A stretch of 64,000 bases of DNA from Henriciella algicola (GTDB lineage: Bacteria; Pseudomonadota; Alphaproteobacteria; Caulobacterales; Hyphomonadaceae). This document shows positions 1-8,457 of this stretch, piece after piece (positions within the stretch are counted from its first letter, which is position 1; each line of letters starts with the position of its first letter). The position numbers and the translations under genes are program-made. The stretch spans positions 620,001-684,000 of the forward strand of contig NZ_QWGA01000003.1 in the NCBI RefSeq assembly GCF_003576245.1. The letters are read 5' to 3'. The notes beneath the pieces are model-generated. The model did not search any database, was not told where the DNA came from, and was given only the letters and a program-made list of their open reading frames with translations.

Positions 1-199
1 CCGCATAATCGTAATGCACGCGCGCGCCAGCATCACCATCATCATTGATCCCGAAGCGGGTCTCAATGGACTGCTCACCGTCGGATATGCCAGCAGAGCC
101 AACATTACCGGTAAGGGACTGAGCTTCGGCAGCTTGCGATATGAGGAATGCGCCAACAGCAAGCATGGAGGGCGCGAATAGAAGGTTGAACTTCGACAT
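1..199 (-). CDS. Secreted protein of unknown function, partial
   Basis: Reading the minus strand from ATG at 199 gives 66 residues with no stop before the window edge, so only the N-terminus is present. It has a clear Sec signal peptide: basic start (MSKFN), hydrophobic core and an AEAQ|S cleavage site near residue 27. The following mature segment is acidic and polar (GINDDGDAGARVHYDYA) with no recognised motif. It lies downstream of the NTF2-like gene on the same strand but is separated from it by a strong terminator, so it is probably transcribed on its own. It could be a periplasmic or outer-membrane protein; no family can be named from this fragment. Confidence 0.6.
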   Translation of the reverse strand, partial: MSKFNLLFAPSMLAVGAFLISQAAEAQSLTGNVGSAGISDGEQSIETRFGINDDGDAGARVHYDYA

Positions 200-215
200 T
201 TCAGATTTTGACCTC

Positions 216-265
216 AACAAAAAAGGCGCGCCAGTGTGCGAGTGAGGGGAACACTCTGGCGCGCC
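216..265 (-). terminator. Rho-independent terminator
   Basis: An inverted repeat with a 10-bp perfect core (GGCGCGCCAG at 225-234 against CTGGCGCGCC at 256-265), extended inward by 3 more pairs after one mismatch, is followed on the minus strand by TTTTTTGTT (224-216). It would end transcription of the NTF2-like gene at 292-870. Confidence 0.85.
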
Positions 266-291
266 GAGTTCTCAGGGATGAAAGGTGCTAA

Positions 292-870
292 TTATTCTGG
301 AGCATATGGCAGTGAGGAATGGTGAAGAACGATCTTCAGATCGCCCTCATTGTCGCGCACATAGCCGAAGCTGTACTCAACTTTCACTTCCTCACCGCTG
401 GTACGGGTGAAGTAGTAGTTGCCCATGGCCATCGCGCTGTCGGAGTCGACGAAGGTTGCCTCATTCTCCCAGCGCACATCGGTGTAAGGGGCGATCGCAA
501 ATCCATTGTCCTCGTCGATAGAGCCACCAACGAAGTAGGACAGTGCACCATCAAAGTCGCCGCGGAACTGTTCCTCGGCCGCGAGGGTCGGCTTGAAGAG
601 GACCGGGTGCGAGCCGTAGGCATAAAAACGCTCAATGTGCGCTTCAGCGGCTTCGGTGTAGTCGTCGCCCTCCGAGAAAGCTTTGCCGATGGTAACGATA
701 CCCTCGCCCCAGGCCTGTTGCGCTTCGGCAACGTCAGCCTTCGTAATCGGTGCGGCAGAAGCCGTTGAAGCGCTCGAGCTGATTGCCTGGGTCTGAGCGC
801 AAGCAGGGAAGGCAATTGCCAGCGGAGCTGCGATAAGCGCGGTCTTCGGGATTGATTTAATCATGGTCAT
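292..870 (-). CDS. Secreted NTF2-like/SnoaL-like protein
   Basis: The product is 192 aa from ATG 870, chosen because AGGCGAG lies just upstream; a longer reading to 936 adds an uncleavable basic N-terminus. It begins with a signal peptide (TALIAAPLAIAFPACAQ), possibly with a lipobox-like PAC. The mature part has the pattern of the NTF2-like superfamily related to the calcium/calmodulin-kinase association domain: a helical start (AEAQQAWGEGIVTIGKAFSEG), then strands with AHIERFYAYG, VRWENEATFVDSDSAMAMGNYYFT and a C-terminal VRDNEGDLKIVLHHSSLPY. Such secreted proteins are common in proteobacteria without a defined substrate, and some are annotated misleadingly as phosphoribosyl-AMP cyclohydrolase. 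It is transcribed divergently from the NarL-type kinase gene. Confidence 0.7.
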   Translation of the reverse strand: MTMIKSIPKTALIAAPLAIAFPACAQTQAISSSASTASAAPITKADVAEAQQAWGEGIVTIGKAFSEGDDYTEAAEAHIERFYAYGSHPVLFKPTLAAEEQFRGDFDGALSYFVGGSIDEDNGFAIAPYTDVRWENEATFVDSDSAMAMGNYYFTRTSGEEVKVEYSFGYVRDNEGDLKIVLHHSSLPYAPE

Positions 871-981
871 TACTCGCCTTTTGTTTCTGACGGCGCACGG
901 CCCATGCCGTTGCTGCCGATCTCTGGCGGGCTTCATTGCCCGTGGCGAAGAAATGGCTTTTTGGACCTTCGTTGAATTCGG

Positions 982-1019
982 CTAGGTAGCAGGTCTCGCG
1001 GCCTAGGCCGAATGGCCTA
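982..1019. promoter_or_regulatory. Candidate regulator binding region in divergent promoter
   Basis: The region between the NTF2-like gene and the sensor kinase holds CTAGGTAG (982-989) and a perfect dyad TAGGCC-GAAT-GGCCTA (1004-1019). An AGGCCGAATGG core followed by a similar GC-rich stretch, plus CTAGGTAG, recurs at 28762-28805 upstream of the acyl-CoA dehydrogenase. The kinase/regulator pair next door is NarL-type, so autoregulation is plausible. This is inference from symmetry, recurrence and position. Confidence 0.35.
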
Positions 1020-1052
1020 TGCGTTTGCGCCAGGCCGACCTAGATTACCCGG

Positions 1053-2144
1053 GTGTCCAAGCAGACTTCATCTTTCTCCGGCCAACCTGAAACAGTTGCC
1101 GAAATGCGAGACCTATACAGGTCAGCCGAGGCTCGGGCCGCCCGTCTGCGACTGTTGGTCGAAGCGAGCAGGGACCTGTCAGCGGCAGAGGCCAGTACGC
1201 TGTCGGATACGCTTCAGCAAAGCGCGATGCGCGCCGCTCATTTCGCAGGCAGCCGTGAAGGTAAAGTGTCGGATGACCTTGACGCAGGGGGCATTGCCCT
1301 CATTGCACCGGGCACTACAGATGAGAGGGTCGGCACGCTTTGTCTGTCAGAGCTCGAGAGCCTTGATGCGCTCGCCGACGAAGAAGACCGCCAGGCCCTT
1401 GCTCTTTTATGTCAGTTGATGGCGTCCGCGATCCAACGCGTTGCCAAGCAGCAGGAGAATGACGTTCTGCTGGACGCTGTACAGGAGCGAGAGAGACGTC
1501 TGGAGCATGTGATCGGCAATCTGTTCAATGCGCAGGAAGAGGAACGTCGCCGGGTGTCGAGAGACCTGCATGACGGTGTCGCGCAGACGGCAGGCGCCCT
1601 GTTTCGCCGCCTCGAGGCCGTTCCAACCAGTGAAGCAATTTCTCCCGATGATCGCTCTCAACTGATTTCAATGTCGCAGGGTCTCATACGCGAACTTCGT
1701 GCCGTGATCGCAGGACTAAGGCCGACTGCGCTAGACGATCTTGGTCTGGCCTCCGCGTTAAAGGTGATGAGTGACCAGATGAGAGGTGAGGGCTTCGACA
1801 TTTCCGTCGAGACCAGTTCTGACCATGATTGGCCGACCGGCCTCACAACGGCCTATTATCGGATCGCCCAAGAAGCCTTGATGAATGTCCGCAAGCATGC
1901 TGGCGGTGCGTGCCGGGTAGATATCACACTGAAGTCGGATCCCGCTGACGGACGCTGGACCATGACCGTCCGCGATTATGGCATAGGCCTGAAAAAGGGC
2001 GAAGCGCCCTCCAACCTCCCCGGCGAGCGTGTCGGCATAGAGATGATGAAAGAGAGAATGCTGGCGATTGGCGGAACGCTTGATGTCGCCGAGATGGCCG
2101 GCGGCGGCGTTCGCGTCCGCGCCGAAATCGAGGGCATTCGATGA
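1053..2144 (+). CDS. NarL-type sensor histidine kinase
   Basis: The product is 363 aa, starting at GTG 1053 without a good Shine-Dalgarno; ATG 1104 is an alternative. There are no membrane segments, so it is probably cytoplasmic. An N-terminal region with GAF-like features (about residues 25-130, ending in the helix DEEDRQALALLCQLMASAIQRV) precedes a coiled coil and a HisKA_3 dimerisation domain with phospho-acceptor His173 in RRRVSRDLHDGVAQT. The C-terminal HATPase_c has the N-box EALMNVRKHAGG and the G-box DYGIGLKKG. It overlaps the next gene by 4 nt (ATGA), and the partner is a NarL-family regulator, so the two form a cognate pair. The signal is unknown. Confidence 0.9.
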   Translation: MSKQTSSFSGQPETVAEMRDLYRSAEARAARLRLLVEASRDLSAAEASTLSDTLQQSAMRAAHFAGSREGKVSDDLDAGGIALIAPGTTDERVGTLCLSELESLDALADEEDRQALALLCQLMASAIQRVAKQQENDVLLDAVQERERRLEHVIGNLFNAQEEERRRVSRDLHDGVAQTAGALFRRLEAVPTSEAISPDDRSQLISMSQGLIRELRAVIAGLRPTALDDLGLASALKVMSDQMRGEGFDISVETSSDHDWPTGLTTAYYRIAQEALMNVRKHAGGACRVDITLKSDPADGRWTMTVRDYGIGLKKGEAPSNLPGERVGIEMMKERMLAIGGTLDVAEMAGGGVRVRAEIEGIR

Positions 2145-2791
2145 GCGCTCCAATTCGGCTTCTTATTGTCGACGATCATGAATTGGCGCGCGAAGGGCTG
2201 AAATCGGCTTTCATCCGCGGCGGAATGGACGTGGTCGCAGCGGCGAAAGACGGGCCAGAAGCGCTAGACATGATTAACGAGCATGGGCCTGACCTGGTCG
2301 TTCTCGATATCAGGCTCGGCGAGGGCATGGACGGGCTTGGCGTTGCAAGGGAGGTATCCAAACTGCCGAATGCACCTCGGATCATGATGCTGACCCTGCA
2401 CGACGATCCGGACTATGTGCGCGCCGCACTGGACGCTGGCGCGACCGGATACGTTCTCAAGGATGCCTCACTGGATGAACTTTGCGAAGCAGCGAGGCAG
2501 GTCATGGCGGGCGGCACCGCGATCCCCGCAGCGCTATTATCCTCGCTTCTCGCCAGACCTGATCGGCGTCGTGATGATGATGAAGCGGCGCTGGAGCGAC
2601 TGACGCCCCGAGAAAGCGCTGTGCTGGACCTTGTCGCAGAAGGAATGACGAACAAGACGATTGCGCGGGAACTTTCGATAAGTCCCGCCACCGTCAAGGC
2701 GCATGTGGAACGCCTCATCGCCAAGCTAGGCGTGGCCGATCGCACCCAGGCAGCGGTTCTTGCAACACGCTGGCGCGAAAGGCAGGGCTGA
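2141..2791 (+). CDS. NarL/FixJ-family response regulator
   Basis: The product is 216 aa. The receiver domain (about 5-125) has the acidic pair D11-D12 and phospho-acceptor D56 in LVVLDIRLG. The LuxR/GerE helix-turn-helix (about 150-210) carries LTPRESAVLDLVAEGMTNKTIA and ISPATVKAHVERLIAKLGV. It is translationally coupled to the upstream kinase through ATGA and is followed after 3 nt by a second kinase gene, so all four signalling genes at 1053-5232 probably form one transcript. Its DNA target is not known; the dyad and the CTAGGTAG element upstream of the kinase gene are candidates. Confidence 0.92.
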   Translation: MSAPIRLLIVDDHELAREGLKSAFIRGGMDVVAAAKDGPEALDMINEHGPDLVVLDIRLGEGMDGLGVAREVSKLPNAPRIMMLTLHDDPDYVRAALDAGATGYVLKDASLDELCEAARQVMAGGTAIPAALLSSLLARPDRRRDDDEAALERLTPRESAVLDLVAEGMTNKTIARELSISPATVKAHVERLIAKLGVADRTQAAVLATRWRERQG

Positions 2792-2794
2792 ACG

Positions 2795-4780
2795 ATGTCT
2801 AAAGGGCCTGCACGCAAGTCGGGAATCGGTTGCTACTGGGCCGACCTTTCCCTTCCTTTCAAGGGTCTCGTCCTCGTCGCCCTGCCGCTCGTCATTCTCA
2901 TCGGATCGCTCGGCAGCCTCTATATTGCGAGCGATGCGGAAGCACGGGCCGAGGATGATGTCCGACGGGCGTTCGCCATTCAGCGCGACATCTATCAAGT
3001 ACATGCCCTGCTCGCTGAAGCCGCAAGTGGCGTGCGTGGCTATCTTCTTACAGATCAGAACCGGTTTCTTGAGCCATTCTACAAGGCTGAACGCGAATTA
3101 CCTCTGACGCTGGCGAGGCTGGATGACGCGATCGAAGATGAAGGCGTGCGGCTGGAGTTCGAGCGATTTCTGGAGATAACCGAAAGAAAACAGTCTGGCC
3201 TCGACGCCCTGATCGCCTTGGCCCGCAGCGAGGGTGAACGTCCAGCGCGGTCCGACGCCGTACTTTCAGCGCTGATCGCGAACAAGGCCGTTCTGGATGA
3301 GCTGCGCAGCCAGATCGAAGAAATTCAGCGCCAGGAAGGCATTCTGCTCGACGCCAGACGCGCGCGGGTCGATACCGTTCGCGCCCGCTTTCTCGCCCTG
3401 ACCGCCATCAGCGCTGTGGTCGGCCTTCTGGGCAGCTTGGCCGCGGTCTTCCTCTTTTCCACTGGCGTCGTGCGCCGCATCCGGATGCTTCAGGCGAATG
3501 CGGAGAAGCTGCAAGCTGGCGACCCGCTGAATCCGTTTCCCGATGAGCGCGATGAGATTGGCAGGCTGGCCAAGAAAGTCGACCGTGCAAGCGAGCTATT
3601 GCGGGCGCGTGAGCGCGATCTCCGCGAAGGTGAAGAGCGCTTCCGGTTGGTCGTGGAAGGCGTGCGCGATTACGGGATTTTCGCACTCGACCCGGACGGC
3701 AATGTGACCAGCTGGAACACGGGCGCAGAGCGTATCAAGGGCTGGCGCGCCGAGGAGATACTGGGCAGGTTCTTCGGCACCTTCTATCCCGAAGAAACGC
3801 GCGATTACCTTCCAAGGGAAATCCTCGAACGGGCGCGGCGCGATGGAACGACAGAGGATGAAGGCTGGCGCATGCGCAAGGATGGCACGCGCTTCTGGGC
3901 CAACGTCGTCGTGACTGCGCTTCGCGACGAAACCGGCAGGCTTCGAGGGTTTGCAAAGGTCACGCGCGACATGACAGAGCGCAAGCGCGCCGAAGAGTTT
4001 CTGAAACTGGCGCGCGAGCAAGCCGTCGCCGCGAGCGTTGCCAAAAGCGAATTTCTATCTCGCACCAGCCACGAGCTTCGCACGCCAATGAGCGCAATTC
4101 TCGGCTTCGCACAGGTGTTGGAACTTGACCGGGAGGAACTCTCTGAGACGCACCAGACGTCTGTCGATCAGATTCTGAAGGCTGGACGCCACCTTCTTTC
4201 ACTCATCAATGATCTGCTCGACATCTCCAGTATCGAAGCGGGCGGCGCTGAACTGAAGGAAGAAGCACTCAGCATTAATGACGTTCTCGCTGAAGCCTAT
4301 GATCTATCAGGTCCGATCCTGCGGACAGCAAACCTCGATTATGACCTGTCTCTCCTGCCGGAGGACGCGCTGATTATGGGAGACCGCCGCCGCATCATTC
4401 AGGTGATCCTGAATCTTGTCTCAAATGCCGCGAAATATAATCGCGAGGGCACCTCTGTTCGGATTACCGCCGAGCGGGTTGAAAACGCGGTGCGCGTCCA
4501 TGTTCTCGATGATGGTACGGGCGTAAAAGACGCCGATATCTCTCGCCTGTTCACGCCATTTGACCGCCTGGGTCGACAAAAGATCAAGGGCGTCGAGGGG
4601 ACCGGTCTTGGGCTCGCGCTTTCAAAGCGGTTAGTCGAGTCGATGGGCGGCGAAATCGGATACACTCATCGCACCGACATTCCGAAAGGTGCCGATTTCT
4701 GGTTCACACTAGGATTGGCCCGCGCTGAAGCAGCACCTCGCAAAGTCCCGTCAGCCGAGACGTCTGAAGAGCAACCATGA
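2795..4780 (+). CDS. Membrane CHASE3-PAS sensor histidine kinase
   Basis: The product is 661 aa. A transmembrane helix (about 24-46) is followed by a periplasmic CHASE3 domain with the typical VHALLAEAASGVRGYLLTDQ signature, a second membrane helix (about 192-218), a HAMP linker, and a PAS/PAC domain (about 285-400, ending in FAKVTRDMTERKRAEE). HisKA has His426 in FLSRTSHELRTPMSA. HATPase_c has the N-box LNLVSNAAKYN and the G boxes DDGTG and GTGLGLALSK. It overlaps the following receiver gene by 4 nt and probably phosphorylates that receiver. The ligand is unknown. Confidence 0.92.
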   Translation: MSKGPARKSGIGCYWADLSLPFKGLVLVALPLVILIGSLGSLYIASDAEARAEDDVRRAFAIQRDIYQVHALLAEAASGVRGYLLTDQNRFLEPFYKAERELPLTLARLDDAIEDEGVRLEFERFLEITERKQSGLDALIALARSEGERPARSDAVLSALIANKAVLDELRSQIEEIQRQEGILLDARRARVDTVRARFLALTAISAVVGLLGSLAAVFLFSTGVVRRIRMLQANAEKLQAGDPLNPFPDERDEIGRLAKKVDRASELLRARERDLREGEERFRLVVEGVRDYGIFALDPDGNVTSWNTGAERIKGWRAEEILGRFFGTFYPEETRDYLPREILERARRDGTTEDEGWRMRKDGTRFWANVVVTALRDETGRLRGFAKVTRDMTERKRAEEFLKLAREQAVAASVAKSEFLSRTSHELRTPMSAILGFAQVLELDREELSETHQTSVDQILKAGRHLLSLINDLLDISSIEAGGAELKEEALSINDVLAEAYDLSGPILRTANLDYDLSLLPEDALIMGDRRRIIQVILNLVSNAAKYNREGTSVRITAERVENAVRVHVLDDGTGVKDADISRLFTPFDRLGRQKIKGVEGTGLGLALSKRLVESMGGEIGYTHRTDIPKGADFWFTLGLARAEAAPRKVPSAETSEEQP

Positions 4781-5232
4781 CCTCCATCGCCGTCCCCTAT
4801 GAGGAAATCCTGCAACGCCGGATCCTCGTCATCGATGATGAAGAAGCAAACCTCCTGCTTCTGGAAACTCTGCTGAAGCGAGAGGGATACTCCCACATCC
4901 ACTGCCTGTCTGACCCCTCACAGGCCATCGAGAAACTCGTTGAGGTCGATCCGCACATCATACTTCTGGACCTGATGATGCCAGACATCGATGGTTATCA
5001 GCTCCTCGATTCCTTCCGGCGGCAGAGCCGTCCAGATGAATTCCGGCCCGTGCTCGTGCTAACGGCTGACACGACTCTGCAAGCCCGCCGCCGCGCCCTT
5101 TCGCTTGGCGCTAAGGATTTCGTGTCCAAGCCATTCGATGTAATCGAGATTGCTCTGCGCATCTCCAATCTGCTGGAGACGCAGATCCTGTATGAGCGCG
5201 TTCAAGGCCAGCCAAGCGACGCCTCAGGCTGA
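4777..5232 (+). CDS. Single-domain response regulator (receiver only)
   Basis: The product is 151 aa with one receiver domain: acidic residues D20/D21, phospho-acceptor D65 in IILLDLMMPD, switch Thr in LVLTADT and Lys118 in VSKPFD. No DNA-binding or enzymatic output domain follows, so it must act by protein-protein contact or as a relay intermediate. ATGA overlap with the CHASE3 kinase indicates that kinase as its partner. It ends 15 nt before the convergent TetR gene. Confidence 0.9.
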   Translation: MTSIAVPYEEILQRRILVIDDEEANLLLLETLLKREGYSHIHCLSDPSQAIEKLVEVDPHIILLDLMMPDIDGYQLLDSFRRQSRPDEFRPVLVLTADTTLQARRRALSLGAKDFVSKPFDVIEIALRISNLLETQILYERVQGQPSDASG

Positions 5233-5247
5233 GGCATCACTACAGAG

Positions 5248-5967
5248 TTAGAGCGTTTCCGGCGCGCGCTCGCTCGCTTTTGGGCCGGCTTTGGAAAGCT
5301 TGGCTTGATAGGCCTCAATTCTCTCCTGTAGCAGGTTGAGGCCTTGCGCGGTCGCTGATCCCTTCAGGCATAGCGCATAGCCAATGCCCACAGTCGCCGT
5401 CAGCGCCGAGGTCGGTAGCCCTCCCATCGCCCACGAAAGAAGCGCGCCGCCCGTGACGTGCGCCATGGACTGCATGATCAGCTCTGCCGGAATATCTTCC
5501 GCCAGATAGCCATCACGAACGGCGTTGCTGACAAGGCCGAGCCAGATCGCGCGCGTCTGGGCGAGCCGCTCTGGTGTCGCGAGTCCGGTATCATCCTGCC
5601 CCGATGTCGACAGCAGCGCGCGCCAGAGCGTGCGATAGAATTCCGGGTCGCTTGTATAATAGCTGAAAGCAAGGTCGTGGGCGCCGAAGATGCGGTCGAC
5701 GCTGTTGCCGCTATCGAGCTTACGGAAACGCTCAGCGAAATCGCGCTCATCCTCAAGGACGGCCAGCACGACAGCGCGCTTAGACCCGAACAGATTATAG
5801 GGCGTCGACAGGCTGACACCTGCACGTTGGGCCAGCGTCCGCATGGAGAGGTCGGTTTCGCCTGTCTCGCGGATGAGGTCGCGCGCCGCACGCACAATAT
5901 CAGTACGCCGCCGCGCCTTGGCCTGCTCGCGCTTGCCCAAGTCTTCCACGGTTTGAAGCCCCTTCAC
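5248..5967 (-). CDS. TetR-family transcriptional regulator
   Basis: The product is 239 aa from GTG 5967, preferred because a GAGG lies upstream and it begins 11 nt after the monooxygenase stop; an in-frame start at 6000 would overlap that gene by 23 nt. The N-terminal TetR HTH reads RRTDIVRAARDLIRETG, then MRTLAQRAGVSLSTPYNLFGSKRAVVLAVL. The C-terminal ligand domain (FYRTLWRALLSTSG) is of the general TetR kind. It is the last gene of the six-gene operon starting at 10655. A palindrome matching the KstR-type operator core covers the operon's promoter, so it likely represses its own operon, relieved by a pathway intermediate. Confidence 0.88.
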   Translation of the reverse strand: MKGLQTVEDLGKREQAKARRRTDIVRAARDLIRETGETDLSMRTLAQRAGVSLSTPYNLFGSKRAVVLAVLEDERDFAERFRKLDSGNSVDRIFGAHDLAFSYYTSDPEFYRTLWRALLSTSGQDDTGLATPERLAQTRAIWLGLVSNAVRDGYLAEDIPAELIMQSMAHVTGGALLSWAMGGLPTSALTATVGIGYALCLKGSATAQGLNLLQERIEAYQAKLSKAGPKASERAPETL

Positions 5968-5977
5968 TGCCGATCCC

Positions 5978-7498
5978 TCAGGCCGCAAGTCCGGCCTCAA
6001 CGGGTGTCTGGCGCATATCGGCCTTCGGGTCGAGTTTAAGTGCCACCATCATCTGCTGGCGCTCGGGCCCGGGCTTGGGGGGATAGGCCGCCGCATTCCG
6101 TTTCTTTCCGCGCGACCAGTACCAGAGCACGCGTCCAAAATTTGCAGGTTTGCCCAGCCATTTGTTGGGGTGTTCCAGCATGTGGAAGCCCCGCATGGCC
6201 TGACGAAGAAGATCGACGTCAGAGCGCAGCGCGATCCGCACGCCATCCTCGAAGAAGCTTTCTACCAGTTTGCCGCGCCAGCTCTTCTTGTAGCCCGGCG
6301 TCAGGGCCGCTTCAGCCCGTTTGATCGCAGAGCGATCCTGCGCGCGCTGGTTCATGTAATAGGGCCGAAGCTCCGTACGTAGCTTTGCATGATAGATGCG
6401 CTGCCGCTCGGTCGCGTCCGACGTTTCTTCCAGCGTCTCGCGCAACATTTCTGCACTTACCGCAGCGAATGAACACCCCCGGCCATAGAGCGGGTTAGTT
6501 CGCACCAGCGTATCGCCGAGCGGATAATAGTTGTACGTCGCCGGAACATTATCGACCACCATGTCCCGCCAGCGGCTATGAAGGTCCCCCATGCCGTGCA
6601 CCTTGCCGCGTGGTTCGGACCGGCTGTCATTGGTCCATGGCTTAATTCCCGGAAGCTGAAGCGTAATCGCGTGGAAGACGTCGGGGTTCATAATCGCCTT
6701 GCGAAGCTCAAGCTCAACCTCGGGCACAGAGATCGTCACGGAGAAACAGCCATTGTCGCCGGGAAACACACCGAACTTGATATAACCAAGATCACCGCTG
6801 GCCGGCGGGTTCTCCGTCCGCGATGGTTCATCTTGGCCGGGCCGCAGGCGATAGTGGCGCGTGAAGTAGAGAATACCCGCCGTCTCGCTCTCTTCAGCGA
6901 TTGCCGCGCCTTCATCCATCAGCTGCTTGATCAGGAATCCAGACTTGCCGCTAGCATCCACAACAATGTCTGCCGAAAGCGCCGCCGGCTTCTCGCCTTC
7001 TTCACCGCTAACGCCGCAAACCTTGATGACACCCTTCTCAGCCATTTGCGTCGTCAGTTTGCGCACAAAAAAGCCGGATCGGATCGTGACGTTCTCGAGC
7101 CCCTCAACATAACGACGAATGGCAAGCTCAAGCGTCGTCCGGCGGCTGGTGATGATCGTTAGATCAGCATCCTCCGGTAGCGGCTCATACTGATCCCGCT
7201 GCTGCTCCGTCAACATCATGTCGAAAGTGAGATCGCGGGTGCCGAGGGCCTTCAGCTCTTCAAGCAGGTCTGGGTGATGCTGTTTGATGATGTTGCGAAG
7301 TCGGGCTAGAAAGGCATGGCTCTGGCGAACATGCCCTGCCCCCCGCCGGTGCCAGTCGAGGAAGACGACATCTGGGTCATCGGCTGGCGGCGGCGCGTCG
7401 CGCTCCAGCACCGTGATCTGTCGGCCGGTTGGCGCAAGTGACAGCGCGGTACAGAGACCGCCGATGCCAGCGCCGATTACGAGAACTGTTTCAGTCAT
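5978..7498 (-). CDS. FAD-dependent monooxygenase/oxidoreductase
   Basis: The product is 506 aa. The N-terminal Rossmann dinucleotide fold has GAGIGGLCTALSLA (about 8-21), then a later DASGKSGF that fits the second FAD motif of group A flavin monooxygenases and related halogenase-like hydroxylases, and YGRGCSFAAVSAEML near the third FAD motif. There is no signal peptide, so it is cytoplasmic. It shares 4 nt with the epoxide-hydrolase-like gene upstream; a monooxygenase beside an epoxide hydrolase suggests sequential oxygenation and hydrolysis of an organic substrate. The substrate cannot be read from sequence. Confidence 0.8.
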   Translation of the reverse strand: MTETVLVIGAGIGGLCTALSLAPTGRQITVLERDAPPPADDPDVVFLDWHRRGAGHVRQSHAFLARLRNIIKQHHPDLLEELKALGTRDLTFDMMLTEQQRDQYEPLPEDADLTIITSRRTTLELAIRRYVEGLENVTIRSGFFVRKLTTQMAEKGVIKVCGVSGEEGEKPAALSADIVVDASGKSGFLIKQLMDEGAAIAEESETAGILYFTRHYRLRPGQDEPSRTENPPASGDLGYIKFGVFPGDNGCFSVTISVPEVELELRKAIMNPDVFHAITLQLPGIKPWTNDSRSEPRGKVHGMGDLHSRWRDMVVDNVPATYNYYPLGDTLVRTNPLYGRGCSFAAVSAEMLRETLEETSDATERQRIYHAKLRTELRPYYMNQRAQDRSAIKRAEAALTPGYKKSWRGKLVESFFEDGVRIALRSDVDLLRQAMRGFHMLEHPNKWLGKPANFGRVLWYWSRGKKRNAAAYPPKPGPERQQMMVALKLDPKADMRQTPVEAGLAA

Positions 7499-8457
7499 CC
7501 ATCCACCTCCTTCAGGAAGCGGAGAATGACCTCATTGGTCTTCTCGGGCGCTTCCTGCTGCGTCCAGTGCCCGATTCCAGGGATGAGCTCATTGATGCGC
7601 AGATCGCGCACATAAGTCGGCATCGCCTGATAGGCCTCAGCGGCCATCATGATCACGCCGTCATTTGCGCCGCCAAGAAAGAAGGCCGGCTGTCCAATAT
7701 GCTCAGGCGCGCCTTCGGTCAGCTTCCAGGCAAGGTCATGATTGCGATAATAGTTGAGAGGCCCGCGCATACCTGACCGCCCGAACTCGCCAGCATAAAA
7801 GTCGAGGTCTTCCTCGCTCAACCAAGGTGGAAGCGTTTCAGGGTCTGGCAGACTACTGAACATGTCGTCGTCCGGGCCTTTCGGCGTGAGTTGTGTAAGG
7901 TCCGTCTCACCGCCCGCAAGAACCAGAAATTTCTTCAGAGACGTACGGATGTCAGCTTCGAATTCAGCCTCGGCGACGCCCGGTTCAAAGAAGTAGAGCT
8001 GGTAAAAGAACTGGCCCTTGAACATCTCGCGCATGGCCGGCATCGGCTGGACTGGAGAGCGCGGCATGAAGGGCACAGACAGCGCCCCCACCGCACGCAC
8101 CTTGTCTGGATGGTGGAGCGCCGTCGCCCACGCCGTCGGCGCGCCCCAGTCATGACCGATGACGATCGCCTCATCATAGCCCAGCGCTGGGATCAGACCG
8201 ATGATGTCCTTGCGGACTTCAACCTGATTGTACGCCTCGATCTCATGCGGCTTGTCGGACTTGCCATAGCCGCGCATGTCCGGTGCCACGACATGGTAGC
8301 CAGCATCAGCAATCGGTTTGAACTGATGGCGCCAGGAATACCACGACTCCGGAAAGCCATGCAGAAGCAGGACAAGAGGCCCCTCGCCTGCTTCTGCGAT
8401 ATTGAGCTCAATCCCGTTCGTTGCGACACGGCGCTCACTCACCCCCGGCCAGCTCAT
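7495..8457 (-). CDS. Alpha/beta hydrolase, epoxide hydrolase-like
   Basis: The product is 320 aa, usual for microbial epoxide hydrolases. Visible features are the oxyanion motif HGFPESWYSWRHQ (about 34-46), the Asp nucleophile in VIGHDWGAPTAW (about 98-109), cap-domain tyrosines around FFYQLYFFEPG, and the C-terminal base in GIGHWTQQEAPE. The Asp nucleophile points to an epoxide hydrolase or haloalkane dehalogenase rather than a serine esterase, and the HGFPE form favours epoxide hydrolase. It overlaps both neighbours by 4 nt in the operon. The substrate is unknown. Confidence 0.82.
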   Translation of the reverse strand: MSWPGVSERRVATNGIELNIAEAGEGPLVLLLHGFPESWYSWRHQFKPIADAGYHVVAPDMRGYGKSDKPHEIEAYNQVEVRKDIIGLIPALGYDEAIVIGHDWGAPTAWATALHHPDKVRAVGALSVPFMPRSPVQPMPAMREMFKGQFFYQLYFFEPGVAEAEFEADIRTSLKKFLVLAGGETDLTQLTPKGPDDDMFSSLPDPETLPPWLSEEDLDFYAGEFGRSGMRGPLNYYRNHDLAWKLTEGAPEHIGQPAFFLGGANDGVIMMAAEAYQAMPTYVRDLRINELIPGIGHWTQQEAPEKTNEVILRFLKEVDG

